NCBI GenBank assembly: GCA_028871455.1
Contig: JAGWNF010000001.1
Coordinates: 1 to 64,000 of the forward strand
Origin: Alphaproteobacteria bacterium
Lineage (GTDB): Bacteria > Pseudomonadota > Alphaproteobacteria > ATCC43930 > CGMCC-115725
Direction of reading: 5' to 3'
Length of the DNA: 64,000 nucleotides
Shown: positions 44,653 to 53,389 of the stretch, one piece after another
Layout: every line of letters begins with the position of its first letter
How positions within the stretch are numbered: the stretch's first letter is position 1
The notes under the pieces: generated by a model
Seen by the model: only the letters and a program-made list of their open reading frames with translations
Told to the model about the DNA's origin: nothing
Database searches by the model: none
Program-made: the position numbers and the translations under genes

Positions 44653-45680
44653 GACGATTTGGCCGGCTCGATCAGGCCCGAGAGCGTCGTCTTCAAGAGA
44701 CCGGTCTTGTAATCGGAAAGGGCAAATAACCAGCCTTTGGTCTTGGTGTTGATCGCCTCGGCGTGCGCGGTTGCAGCGCCGGTGCCACTGGCACTGATTC
44801 GTACCCAGTTCGTCTTACTCTGCTGTGCAATATCGACCGTCACTGTCAGACCGTCGAACGTGGTGAAGCGGGCTCGTGAAATTCCCTTTTCCGGGAACGC
44901 GAACAGCGCCGCAGGCTCTACGTCGGCGAGTTCGAGCGACACCAGGGCACCGGCGGGTTCGTCCAACGCGTCCGCGTCTTTGAGCTTTTTGCCTTTGGGC
45001 ACCGGATTCACGAGGTGGAACTTTTCGCCCGCTGCCCCACGCAAGATCGTGACGTTGCGGCCGTCCGCGGCGATGAATTCCGCCTCCTTGACCGACGCAG
45101 CAGGAACGTCGAGCAGGGATTTATCGAGCCACGCCGTCGCGTCGCCCGAGAGATCGAGCGAGCCGCTTGCCAGCCAACTCTGCACATCGCCCGGCTTGCG
45201 CAGATAAAGCCCATCATTGCCGCCGCCGAGCTCATCATATTTGCTCTTGCCGGCAATGATATCGCCCAGCAGCTTGCCCTTATCGTCGGCAACGGTGATG
45301 AGTGTCGACTTCGAAATCGGCTTTCCGGCATCCTCGACATCGAGCCGCGAATAAAGCCGTGGCTCACGCGTCTTGGGTTCGATATAACGAAGTTCGGCAA
45401 GGCCAAGCAACAACCGGCGCACGCGCTGGGGCTCGGCGGGCCAATCGTTTTTTTCCTCAACCTGCCAACCATCGGTGTCGCGCTTGAGCGTCACCTTTCG
45501 CGTGCCGTGCACCATCGTCACGCGATCGACGGTCTGCAGTTGAGAGCTGAGGTCGGGCAGAACGAGCATGCCGACGAGAGGGTTTCGCGCCGTCGATGGT
45601 CCGCCTAGAGTGGAGAGCACCGCGAGCGCGACGGCGACCGCGGTCGCCGCCAGCAAACCCAGCAAACCTGATTGTCGCAT
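44649..45680 (-). CDS. DUF4340 family membrane-anchored protein of the Gld-like unit
   Basis: The 343-residue protein has one N-terminal membrane anchor (LLGLLAATAVAVALAVLSTL) and a large extracytoplasmic part containing two tandem repeats of the DUF4340 type: VTLKRDTDGWQVEE near residue 65 and a second strand-rich block near residue 200. ATG 45680 is preceded by AAAGGCAGGCGG; TTG 45698 is the alternative. The C-terminus ends GLLKTTLSGLIEPAKSS. Neighbours are a GldG-like protein upstream and DUF1289 downstream with overlapping codons. Known only by context: DUF4340 genes often follow gldG-like genes. Confidence 0.8.
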   Translation of the reverse strand: MRQSGLLGLLAATAVAVALAVLSTLGGPSTARNPLVGMLVLPDLSSQLQTVDRVTMVHGTRKVTLKRDTDGWQVEEKNDWPAEPQRVRRLLLGLAELRYIEPKTREPRLYSRLDVEDAGKPISKSTLITVADDKGKLLGDIIAGKSKYDELGGGNDGLYLRKPGDVQSWLASGSLDLSGDATAWLDKSLLDVPAASVKEAEFIAADGRNVTILRGAAGEKFHLVNPVPKGKKLKDADALDEPAGALVSLELADVEPAALFAFPEKGISRARFTTFDGLTVTVDIAQQSKTNWVRISASGTGAATAHAEAINTKTKGWLFALSDYKTGLLKTTLSGLIEPAKSS

Positions 45681-45694
45681 GCCGCCTGCCTTTC

Positions 45695-47623
45695 TCAACC
45701 GACCGTGGCCCGCCGCTGCCGATGCCGCATGCGGACGGCGCCGATCATCACGGCAGCAACCGCGACCAGGATCGGGATGAAACCGATGCTGAAGAATTCG
45801 ATCCAGCTCCGCAGCCGATCGATATTCTCGCGTTCCGCGAGTTGCACCTGCCGCAACTGGCGACGCGTTGCCAGCAGCTGCGCGCGGAAATTCTCGATGG
45901 CCTCGTTCTGCGCCGCGTCGACCGTACCGGTCGCGCGGGCGCCTTTGTCGCGCAGATCCTTGAGTTTTTGCTCAGTGTCTTTGAGTTTATCCTCGAGCGC
46001 CTTCTCGTTCGCCTGGTAGCGTTCGTCCGCGGCCCGCTGGATGTCCTGGACCAGCACGAACGGTCGGACCGCAGTACCGCGCGTGCGCAGGCCGATGAGA
46101 TCGGAACCGCCGGCCAGGACATCGATCGCATCGGTGACGAAATCACCGTTGCTGGCGGTAGGTACGGCGACGCGTTGACCGAAGAAATTCCGCACCTGGA
46201 CCCAAAACCGGTCGTCGAGGATGTCGGTGTCGGCGACCGCGACGATATCAATCGGCTTGGCCGCGACCTTCACTTGCGGCGATGCCATATCGTCCTTCTT
46301 GTCGGTTTTATCGGCCACTGCCGTCTTGTCTAGGCTGGATTTCGGCGGGCCGTTCGGAAACGCCGTTGTTGCCGGGCCAGTGACCTGTGCTGCGATGACG
46401 AACTTCTTTCCGCTTGGCTTGAAGTCGGCCAGCAGGGCTGCAGGATCCGGCGTCTGGAACTTGTCAGCCGGAATCGCCATTGAGTCGGCGGACGTGGTGA
46501 TCAATGGCGTAAAGGTTGTCTTCGCGCTCGCGATCTTTTCGAGAATGCCGGGAGTCCCGACGTCGATTTGTGAAAGATCGGCCGTGATCGGATTGTCACG
46601 ATTGAAGTTGTCTGCCTTGAGCGTCAACCAGCCGACGTAATCGACCGGCTCTATATCGGTCGCAGTGCCGGCGTTGACTCGCTGGGCATCGGCGCGGTCG
46701 GCTGCAACCGTCTTCGGCACCATGCGCAAGCCCCAAGCCGTAAACAGCTTATCGAGATTGCCGTCATTTGGCGCATCCGGTGGATTGAGCTGGCTTGGGT
46801 GGAGTCGTTGCGTTTCCGAATCCGGGTCGACGAAAACCAGCGCTCTTCCACCCTTGAGGACGAACTGATCAATGGCATAAAGCGTCTTGTCGGAAAGGTT
46901 TTGTGGTTGCACTAGCATCAGCACGTCGACGTCGCCCGGCACCTTGTCAAAGTCGGTACCGAGCGATTTCACGGTGTAGAGCTGCCGCAACTGGTCGAGA
47001 ACGACATATGGCACCAGCGGACGACCCTGCATCGCCGCCATAAGATCGCCTTCGAGCGGCAGTTGCGTCGCGAGACCGACGACGGCCTTGTGCGGATTGG
47101 CGAGACCGACGATCAGCTTCGTCAGATCATATTCGAGGAAGCGCTCGCGATCAGGTTGAAAGAACGAAATGATCGCTTGATCGTCCGTGGAATTGGTCCC
47201 GGCGAGCCCGAAATAAACTTTCTCGCCGCTCTGATCGAGCGGCACGCCTTGGAGACCGAACGCGACGGCACGGTCCTCGACCGGCGAGAACGGCTCAGGA
47301 TCGAGAATCCGAAGCACGATCTTGCCCTTCGCGAGCACCGCGTATTCCTGCAGCATCTCGCGCACACGATCGGCAAAGACGCCATAGGTCGGAATCTCGC
47401 GGCCAAGCTGCGGCGAATAATAGAACCGTAACGTGATCGGTTCGTCGATCTTGGCAAGTACGGCACGAGTCGCCGACGATAACGTATAGAGCCCCCGCTG
47501 TGTGAGGTCGATGCGCGTTTCTGCCAGCCAGTTGCTGGCGATGACATTCACCGCGAGAAAGAGCACGACGGCCGCAAGGAGCGACGTGAACGCGATGGCG
47601 CGGCGCGATAGGTGCAAAGTCAT
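45695..47623 (-). CDS. GldG-like component of an ABC system (DUF7088/ABC-type uncharacterised)
   Basis: The 642-residue protein has an N-terminal membrane helix (AFTSLLAAVVLFLAVNVIAS), a long extracytoplasmic region with the GldG features LTQRGLYTLSSATRAVLAKI, ITLRFYYSPQL and VLMLVQPQNLSDKTLYAIDQ, a predicted coiled coil near 535-600 (rich in K, E, Q, R, A) and a C-terminal membrane helix (FFSIGFIPILVAVAAVMIG). In Bacteroidetes GldG works with GldA and GldF; in alphaproteobacteria its job is undefined. It follows the permease by 7 bases. Confidence 0.85.
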   Translation of the reverse strand: MTLHLSRRAIAFTSLLAAVVLFLAVNVIASNWLAETRIDLTQRGLYTLSSATRAVLAKIDEPITLRFYYSPQLGREIPTYGVFADRVREMLQEYAVLAKGKIVLRILDPEPFSPVEDRAVAFGLQGVPLDQSGEKVYFGLAGTNSTDDQAIISFFQPDRERFLEYDLTKLIVGLANPHKAVVGLATQLPLEGDLMAAMQGRPLVPYVVLDQLRQLYTVKSLGTDFDKVPGDVDVLMLVQPQNLSDKTLYAIDQFVLKGGRALVFVDPDSETQRLHPSQLNPPDAPNDGNLDKLFTAWGLRMVPKTVAADRADAQRVNAGTATDIEPVDYVGWLTLKADNFNRDNPITADLSQIDVGTPGILEKIASAKTTFTPLITTSADSMAIPADKFQTPDPAALLADFKPSGKKFVIAAQVTGPATTAFPNGPPKSSLDKTAVADKTDKKDDMASPQVKVAAKPIDIVAVADTDILDDRFWVQVRNFFGQRVAVPTASNGDFVTDAIDVLAGGSDLIGLRTRGTAVRPFVLVQDIQRAADERYQANEKALEDKLKDTEQKLKDLRDKGARATGTVDAAQNEAIENFRAQLLATRRQLRQVQLAERENIDRLRSWIEFFSIGFIPILVAVAAVMIGAVRMRHRQRRATVG

Positions 47624-47630
47624 CGCCGCC

Positions 47631-48365
47631 TCAATTCGTTTTCTTCAGCTCGACGATGGCGGCGTTGACGTAGAGAAACAGTGCGATCACCGAGACGAAG
47701 AAAACCGCGTCGGGTGCCTCGATCACGCCCCGCATGATGGCGTTGAAGTGCGTCAGGAAGCTGAACGACGCGACGAGGTTGATCAGACCTGTCGGCGCCC
47801 ACGGCGTCAGGAATCCAAGCACGATGGACGAACCGCTGACGGTCAGGACAAAACAAGCGGCTGCGGTGATGACGAATGCGATAACCTGGTTCTTAGTGAG
47901 AGCGGACAGCGCCGCGCCGATCGCGAGGAACGCACCGGCCATCAGCAGGCTGCCGATATAGCTTGCCAGAATCACGCCGTTGTCAGGGCTGCCGAGAATG
48001 TTGACCGTGATCCAGAACGGGAAGGTCAGCGCCAGCGCGATCGCGGTGAAGGCCCAGGCAGCAAGAAACTTGCCGACCACGGCCGCGCCGATCGATACCG
48101 GCAGCGTCAGGAAGAGCTCGATTGTGCCGCTTTTGCGCTCTTCGGCCCAGAGCCGCATCGTCAGCGCGGGAATCAGCACAAGATAGAGCCAAGGATGGAA
48201 ATTAAAAAATGGCAGCAGATCCGCCTGGCCGCGATCGAAGAAGTTGCCAACAAAAAACGCGAGTGCGCCCGCCATCACCAGAAAGATGACGATGAACACA
48301 TAAGCCAACGGTGTCGTGAAATAACTGGCGAGCTCGCGGCGGAAAATGACCCAAGTGGCGTGCAC
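47631..48365 (-). CDS. ABC transporter permease (GldF-like)
   Basis: The 244-residue membrane protein has six predicted helices (for example YVFIVIFLVMAGALAFFV and TAAACFVLTVSGSSIVLGF) and the family sequence RRELASYFTTPLAYVF at its N-terminus and LTMRLWAEERKSGTIELFLTLP in the first loop. I prefer the GTG at 48365 (VHATWVIFRREL) with GAGG 8 bases upstream; the longer ORF would overlap the ATPase gene. It follows the ATPase by 10 bases and forms the membrane part of the exporter-like complex. Confidence 0.88.
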   Translation of the reverse strand: MHATWVIFRRELASYFTTPLAYVFIVIFLVMAGALAFFVGNFFDRGQADLLPFFNFHPWLYLVLIPALTMRLWAEERKSGTIELFLTLPVSIGAAVVGKFLAAWAFTAIALALTFPFWITVNILGSPDNGVILASYIGSLLMAGAFLAIGAALSALTKNQVIAFVITAAACFVLTVSGSSIVLGFLTPWAPTGLINLVASFSFLTHFNAIMRGVIEAPDAVFFVSVIALFLYVNAAIVELKKTN

Positions 48366-48375
48366 GTGGCGTGCC

Positions 48376-49308
48376 TCAGGCCGTGATCGTGCGGAAAACT
48401 TCATCGAGCCGGCCGCGCTCGACGCTTAGGCCACGGACGGCCCAGCCGGCGGTACGCACGAGGTCGGTCACTTCGCCAACGATCGGTCGGCCGCCGCGCG
48501 GCAGAACCAGAAGCGCGCCACCTTCGAGATCGACGACCCGCTCGACCGCCACCACGCCGGGTAAGCGACGCAACGCCGTCTCGGCTTCGTCATGGCCGTC
48601 GGCCAGGTTCACGCGGACTGCATTATGCAGCCGCGAGCGTGCGGCCAGCTCCACGGGCGTGGCGTCCGCCAGAAGCCGACCGGCGGCGATGATGATCGCG
48701 CGCGTGCAGACCGCCTCCACCTCTTCGAGCAGATGGGTCGAGATGACGATGACCTTCTCGGGCGCCAGCGCCTTGATGAGCGTTCGCACCTCGTGTTTCT
48801 GATTCGGATCGAGTCCGTCGGTTGGTTCGTCGAGAATCAGGACATCCGGATCGTGCAACAGCGCCTGAGCCAAGCCGACGCGACGCTTAAAGCCCTTCGA
48901 CAGAGTTTCAATCGGCTGCTCCATCACGGAAACGAGGGCCGTGCGCGCGACCGCGAGATCGATCCGGCGCCTAGCCTCATCGCCCGCGAAACCGCGGATT
49001 TCGGCGATGAAGCGCAGGAAGCTGCGTGGCGACATGTCCGGATAGGCGGGTGCACCTTCGGGTAGATAACCAATGCGGCGCTTGGCCCCGATCGAATCGG
49101 CGACAATGTCGGCGCCACACACCACCGCCGTGCCGTCCGTCGGCGCCAGGAAACCGGTGATCATCTTCATCGTCGTCGACTTGCCGGCGCCATTCGGACC
49201 GAGAAAGCCCAAAACCTCGCCGCGGGTGACCGAGAACGAGATGTGATCGACGGCGAGGATCGAGCCGAATCGGCGGGTCAGGTCGCGGACCTCGATCATC
49301 TCGGTCAT
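48376..49308 (-). CDS. ABC transporter ATP-binding protein (GldA-like)
   Basis: The 310-residue ATPase has Walker A GFLGPNGAGKSTTMKMITG (about 34-52), signature LSKGFKRRVGLAQALLHDP, Walker B VLILDEPTDGLDP and the switch His in VIVISTHLLEEVE, plus a C-terminal ~75-residue regulatory part. It heads the set ATPase, permease, GldG-like, DUF4340. Its ATG overlaps the stop of a possible 18-codon upstream ORF and has no good Shine-Dalgarno. Confidence 0.92.
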   Translation of the reverse strand: MTEMIEVRDLTRRFGSILAVDHISFSVTRGEVLGFLGPNGAGKSTTMKMITGFLAPTDGTAVVCGADIVADSIGAKRRIGYLPEGAPAYPDMSPRSFLRFIAEIRGFAGDEARRRIDLAVARTALVSVMEQPIETLSKGFKRRVGLAQALLHDPDVLILDEPTDGLDPNQKHEVRTLIKALAPEKVIVISTHLLEEVEAVCTRAIIIAAGRLLADATPVELAARSRLHNAVRVNLADGHDEAETALRRLPGVVAVERVVDLEGGALLVLPRGGRPIVGEVTDLVRTAGWAVRGLSVERGRLDEVFRTITA

Positions 49309-49361
49309 TGAAATTCGGTCCGGGATTGGGTGTGCATGCCGGTCGTGCCGCCATGCGACAT
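49305..49361 (-). CDS. Possible 18-residue upstream ORF coupled to the ABC ATPase gene
   Basis: ATG 49361 starts MSHGGTTGMHTQSRTEFQ and its TGA overlaps the ATPase ATG (ATGA). The ATG lies 7 bases after a -10 candidate, so it would be leaderless. The ATPase itself lacks a Shine-Dalgarno, so translation may depend on this coupling. The peptide is too short to confirm by sequence alone. Confidence 0.25.
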   Translation of the reverse strand: MSHGGTTGMHTQSRTEFQ

Positions 49362-49368
49362 GTGCGGC

Positions 49369-49398
49369 GCTTTACGCTGGGGAATCAAGCACGTTCAA
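49369..49398 (-). promoter_or_regulatory. Promoter of the Gld-like ABC unit
   Basis: On the minus strand TTGAAC (49393-49398) and TAAAGC (49369-49374) are 18 bases apart, placing the start of transcription near 49362. It lies 61 or more bases upstream of the ATPase start codon. Confidence 0.45.
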
Positions 49399-49447
49399 AA
49401 GGACACTCGACACTTAATTCACTGTAATGTCCCATGCGCACCAAAGG

Positions 49448-51190
49448 TCAGCCAGCCGTCGCGCGGGTGGGAAGGTCGGGATTGCCGCCACGCCGATTTC
49501 CGGCGTCGCGGACCAACCGATCGGGCGGCAGCGTGACAGTCACGATGGTGCCCTCGCCGACCCGGCTCTGCAGCGTGATCTCTCCGCCATGGAGGCGCAC
49601 GAGGCCGCGGGTGATCGCCAACCCCAGGCCAGTGCCCTCGATCTTGTGGATCGCGTCGCGGTGCGCGCGTTCGAATGGCGTGAAGACGCGCTCGATCGCG
49701 TCGGCCGGTATCCCGACGCCGGTATCGGACACGCGGATCGTCAGCCCCTCACGATCGCCGAACGACACGGTGACGCCGACCTCGCCGCCCTCGGGGGTGT
49801 ACTTGACCGCATTGGAAAGCAGGTTCAGCAGTATTTGGCGGATGGCCTTCGGATCGGCGGTGATCATCACTTCGTGAGGCACGGCTGTGGTGACCGCGAT
49901 GGATTTGGTTTGCGCCGGGATCGTGATCAGCGCGACGGCATCCTCGATCGCCCCGGTCAATGACATGCGCTCGTCATGCAATTCGAGCCGTCCGGCCTCG
50001 ATCTTGGCCATTTCCAGAAGATCATCAATTAACGCCAAAAGATGCCTGCCGCTCGACTGAATAAGCCGTGCATAGTCGACATATTTTTTGTCCGTGAGCG
50101 GTTCGTGCGCCTGCGCGCCGATCAGCGACGAGAAGCCGATGATCGCGTTGAGCGGCGTGCGCAATTCGTGACTGGTTTTCGCCAGGAACATGGACTTCAC
50201 CTTGTTCGCATTCTCGGCCTCACGCCGCTCGCTCATCAGTGCGACGATGGTAAGGACGTTCATGGCCAACAGCACGACGAGCGTGCCGACCAGCTGAAGT
50301 GGATTGGCGAGAGAGTGATTCTGGAACGGCCCATAGCCCGCGACCGTGCCTGCGGTCGCGACGATAGCCACCAGCGACACCAGGGTATAGGCGGAGCGCA
50401 GCGACATCCGCAGCGCGATCCATGATAGCGGCACCACGAGGAGGAACGGGAACGCGGAACGAATGTAGGTTCCGCGGAGCGGCGGGGTCAGAAACAGGAC
50501 GACGCTGACCGCGGCGATCCAGGCCCACACTGCCAAATCGCGGCGGCTGAAGCCGCCGGGCGTGCCACTCAGCTCGAATTCTGATTCTTGTTCAAGACCG
50601 AGCCATAGAATCAATGCCGGCGCGAGATATAGCGTGCCGCCGCTGTCGGACAGCCACCAGTTCACCCAGATCGAATAGAACAAGGCCAGACTGGGATGGC
50701 CGAGCGTCGTCGCGATTGCGCCACCGGTGGCGGTGATCGCCGGATTCAAAAATGTCGTACAAACGAGAAAAGCGAGCACCCCGGCGAACGAAGTGAACAA
50801 GCCGCTGCACGGCCGCAGCCGCCGCAGGACCATCGCGCCAACGACCGGGCCAAGGCCGTTGGTGACCGAGATGATCGTGGTGACGTACAGCTCCGGCGCA
50901 AATAGCAGATCGTTGGTGAGAAACGATCCCAGAAAAATGCCTGGCAGGAGGCGCGCTTCGCCGACCATGGCCGCCACCATTGCGACGCCCGCCGGCAACC
51001 AGATCGGCGCTGGAAAGAGTCCGTAAGCCGCGAAAAACCGGGCAACCGCGAAACCCAACGCGAAATACAACGCGGTGACAACGACATTGGCGATCAGCCA
51101 AGCAAACGGCCCGCGTTCGTCGACGATCGCGAGAACCCAGGGGCCCTTCCCGCGCATGCGCCCACCCCGACGATTCAGATCAGACGGCAT
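49448..51190 (-). CDS. MASE1-domain sensor histidine kinase, no adjacent regulator
   Basis: The 580-residue protein begins with a MASE1-like integral membrane sensor (about 28-315, eight or so helices, including IWLPAGVAMVAAMVGEARLLPG). The cytoplasmic HisKA domain has KTSHELRTPLNAIIGF with the phospho-accepting His at about 341. HATPase motifs follow: QILLNLLSNAVKYTPEGGE (N box), VSDTGVGIP (G1), TGLGLAITRGLV (G2). There is no receiver domain and no response regulator gene beside it. It lies upstream of the Gld-like unit on the same strand, separated by 139 bases that contain that unit's own promoter. In-frame ATG 51157 is an alternative start. Confidence 0.9.
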   Translation of the reverse strand: MPSDLNRRGGRMRGKGPWVLAIVDERGPFAWLIANVVVTALYFALGFAVARFFAAYGLFPAPIWLPAGVAMVAAMVGEARLLPGIFLGSFLTNDLLFAPELYVTTIISVTNGLGPVVGAMVLRRLRPCSGLFTSFAGVLAFLVCTTFLNPAITATGGAIATTLGHPSLALFYSIWVNWWLSDSGGTLYLAPALILWLGLEQESEFELSGTPGGFSRRDLAVWAWIAAVSVVLFLTPPLRGTYIRSAFPFLLVVPLSWIALRMSLRSAYTLVSLVAIVATAGTVAGYGPFQNHSLANPLQLVGTLVVLLAMNVLTIVALMSERREAENANKVKSMFLAKTSHELRTPLNAIIGFSSLIGAQAHEPLTDKKYVDYARLIQSSGRHLLALIDDLLEMAKIEAGRLELHDERMSLTGAIEDAVALITIPAQTKSIAVTTAVPHEVMITADPKAIRQILLNLLSNAVKYTPEGGEVGVTVSFGDREGLTIRVSDTGVGIPADAIERVFTPFERAHRDAIHKIEGTGLGLAITRGLVRLHGGEITLQSRVGEGTIVTVTLPPDRLVRDAGNRRGGNPDLPTRATAG

Positions 51191-51212
51191 GATGTCCCGG
51201 ACACGGCAACAG

Positions 51213-51241
51213 ATAGTACCTCACACACACGCGCGCGCGAA
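51213..51241 (-). promoter_or_regulatory. Kinase promoter with alternating purine-pyrimidine spacer
   Basis: On the minus strand TTCGCG (51236-51241) and TACTAT (51213-51218) are 17 bases apart, 23-51 bases upstream of the kinase start. The spacer lies mostly within an 18-bp alternating CA/CG tract (51222-51239), a sequence type able to form Z-DNA under negative supercoiling. Confidence 0.45.
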
Positions 51242-51306
51242 GCGCGGCAGCAGCGACCGTGACGGAAGGATGGCCACGCCGAACGCCGACTCGACGAGTC
51301 GGGCGG

Positions 51307-51450
51307 TCAAGCCCGGGAGGAAAACCGCGCCCCATCCTTGCGCGCGTAGCCCGTGACTCGCAGATCCGTCGCCTGAACAGCTTTCAGGCGCTCGATCAAT
51401 TCCATCAGACGATGACCTGGAATCGCGACCGTCAGCTCGCTGTCCGACAT
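51307..51450 (-). CDS. Possible 47-residue ORF in the kinase upstream region
   Basis: From ATG 51450 the minus strand reads MSDSELTVAIPGHRLMELI and continues RLKAVQATDLRVTGYARK before a TGA. The composition (balanced hydrophobic and charged residues, two likely helices) looks protein-like, and the frame is open further upstream. There is no good Shine-Dalgarno and I do not recognise it. It could be a small protein gene or the tail of a decayed one. Confidence 0.3.
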   Translation of the reverse strand: MSDSELTVAIPGHRLMELIERLKAVQATDLRVTGYARKDGARFSSRA

Positions 51451-51749
51451 GCCAGTGCGTTCGCGGCTCAAGGCGCAGCCGGTCGAAGCCGCAATCAGAC
51501 GTCGTCTTGCCGATGACCGGGCGGCGGCCGCAATCGTTCGCCGGTTCGCGTTGAAAGTTCGCCCACGTCCCTCACGCGGACGGCCGACGTTCCTTCACGA
51601 TTTGGTTATCGTTTGATTAATTGCGCCGACGTTGAGGCTTAAGGGCGCCTCCGCGGTTGTCAATCGCAAAGTGGCACCTATGCCCGTCTGCCCGGTATCG
51701 GCGCCGACTTAAGCAATTTCCAACCACGCGGCCGGTAGGATTGCGGCGC
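51451..51749. other. Intergenic region before the glycosyltransferase-like gene
   Basis: About 300 bases without a firm gene. A 27-codon minus-strand ORF (MRDVGELSTRTGERLRPPPG) is visible but unsupported. An A+T-rich stretch around 51599-51625 probably holds the promoter of the plus-strand gene at 51750; I could not choose clear boxes. Confidence 0.3.
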
Positions 51750-52691
51750 ATGCTCTACCGACTGCGCAAACAGCTCCATACGCGGCGTTTCGAATGGATC
51801 ACACGCGGCATCCGCGCGACGCCGCCGGTTCGCGTGATGCCGGCGCCGTGGACATTCGTCAGCATGGTCGGCGACGATGACGTCCACCTCTATCTGCTGG
51901 CGATGAAGACACTGTACCGCCGGCTGCAGCGTGGCAACGTCGTCGCGATCGTCGCTTGCACCATGCCGGCGGCGCGCCGCGATCTGCTCGCGGAGCACGT
52001 CGACGGCATTCGCTTCGAAGCGCTGGAGGCGATCGACACCGGCCGTTGCCAGCGCGGCGGCACATGGGAGCGGTTGATCCACATCCTCAATCGGACGCGC
52101 GACGGTTACGTGATTCAGGTCGATTGCGACACGCTAGCGCAAGGTACCAATCTCGACGAGGTCGCGTATTGCGCCGCCAACAATTTGCCCTTCACCTTAA
52201 GCGACGGCTGGCCTCTAGTCACCATGCGCGCGGCGGCCGAAGCTGCGCGCGCGATCCCCGGCAACCAACCCGGCATCGTTGCCGAGCGCCTTCTCGACCG
52301 TTACCCGAATAGCGACCGCTTGCTCTATGTGCGCGGCTCGTCCGGCTTTGCCGGCTTTGCCAAGGGCGGATTCAGCCGCGACCGGCTCGACGAATTCGAT
52401 GCCAACATGTCGACGTTGACGGGTGCAAGCTGGCGCGGCTGGGGCACCGAGCAATGCGCGTCGAATTTCGTCGTGGCGAATTCGCCGCGGCCGGTAGTGC
52501 TGCCATTCCCGTCATATTCCTGCTTCTTCCCTGGCGGACCGCGCAACGAAGCGAAACTCCTGCATTTCATCGGCAGTCACCGCTTTGACGAGAACTTCTA
52601 CGCCCAGCAAGCGCTCGCGGCGATCGCCGATCTGGCCGCCAGGTCCGGTGTGAAGCCGGCGGCATCGCGGCCCGAGCGCGCCATCGGCTGA
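51750..52691 (+). CDS. Glycosyltransferase-like (GT-A fold) protein, unknown substrate
   Basis: The 313-residue protein is soluble with a basic N-terminus (MLYRLRKQLHTRRFEW). It contains YVIQVDCDTLAQGTNLDEV near residue 120, which looks like the DxD nucleotide-sugar site of GT-A enzymes, and the late motif LLHFIGSHRFDENFY near 275 whose His could complete the metal site. SYSCFFPGGPRN is another conserved-looking stretch. I recognise no named family. The in-frame TTG at 51657 is a less likely start. It lies alone on the plus strand; LysE follows 77 bases later. Confidence 0.55.
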   Translation: MLYRLRKQLHTRRFEWITRGIRATPPVRVMPAPWTFVSMVGDDDVHLYLLAMKTLYRRLQRGNVVAIVACTMPAARRDLLAEHVDGIRFEALEAIDTGRCQRGGTWERLIHILNRTRDGYVIQVDCDTLAQGTNLDEVAYCAANNLPFTLSDGWPLVTMRAAAEAARAIPGNQPGIVAERLLDRYPNSDRLLYVRGSSGFAGFAKGGFSRDRLDEFDANMSTLTGASWRGWGTEQCASNFVVANSPRPVVLPFPSYSCFFPGGPRNEAKLLHFIGSHRFDENFYAQQALAAIADLAARSGVKPAASRPERAIG

Positions 52692-52768
52692 CCAGCGGCG
52701 TCGCGGCCGGCTGGCCGCTGACCCCGCAACTGGACTATGGTCCGCCGCAAGTCGGCCGGACCGGAGTC

Positions 52769-53389
52769 ATGCTGGTTCTCACTTTCTTCAAGGGCGTCGT
52801 CGTCGGTCTCGTGATTGCCATTCCAGTCGGACCGGCTGGAATGCTGTGCGTTCGCCGCACCGTCGTCGAAGGCGCAATCTTCGGTTTGGTTTCCGGAATC
52901 GGCGCAGCCTGCGCCGACGCCTTCTTCGGCGCCATTGCCGGCTTCGGCCTGACATTCATCCGCGACTGGCTCTTCACCTGGCGTGACATGCTGGGCCTAG
53001 GTGGCGGCACGTTCCTTTTGATCGTCGGCGTGAAGGGTCTGCTGGCACCGCGCCCCGTGAAGATCGCGCCGATCGGTCACGAACGCCTAGCCGCCGCATT
53101 CGCTTCGACCTTCGCGCTGGCCATTACCAATCCGATCACCATCCTGGCTTTCGCCGCGATCTTCACCCAGATCGGCTTCGATCCGGCGTCCGGCACGTTC
53201 AGCATCATGACGCTGGTGCTTGGCGTTTTTTCCGGTTCGCTCGCCTGGTGGGTGAGTCTGTGCCTGGCTGCACCCGCGCTGCGGCGAGTAGGCATGACGT
53301 GGTTGCCACGGTTCTCGGGCGCGTTGTTGACCGCGTCGGGTATCGGCCTGCTCGGCGCTGCCGCGGCGCGGCTAGCCGGCCTGTTGTGA
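52769..53389 (+). CDS. LysE/RhtB-family exporter
   Basis: The 206-residue inner-membrane protein has six predicted helices, the LysE N-terminus FFKGVVVGLVIAIPVGPAGM with the conserved PVGP, and ALAITNPITILAFAAIFTQ with NP in the central helix. LysE proteins export amino acids or related metabolites. Substrate unknown. Its stop overlaps the GTG of the MscS gene (GTGA), indicating coupling. Confidence 0.88.
   Translation: MLVLTFFKGVVVGLVIAIPVGPAGMLCVRRTVVEGAIFGLVSGIGAACADAFFGAIAGFGLTFIRDWLFTWRDMLGLGGGTFLLIVGVKGLLAPRPVKIAPIGHERLAAAFASTFALAITNPITILAFAAIFTQIGFDPASGTFSIMTLVLGVFSGSLAWWVSLCLAAPALRRVGMTWLPRFSGALLTASGIGLLGAAAARLAGLL

Noticed and set aside
51222-51239. CA/CG dinucleotide tract as a possible phase-variation repeat
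   Set aside because: It is non-coding and consists of two different short dinucleotide runs, so slippage would only alter promoter spacing. It is reported instead as a promoter feature.
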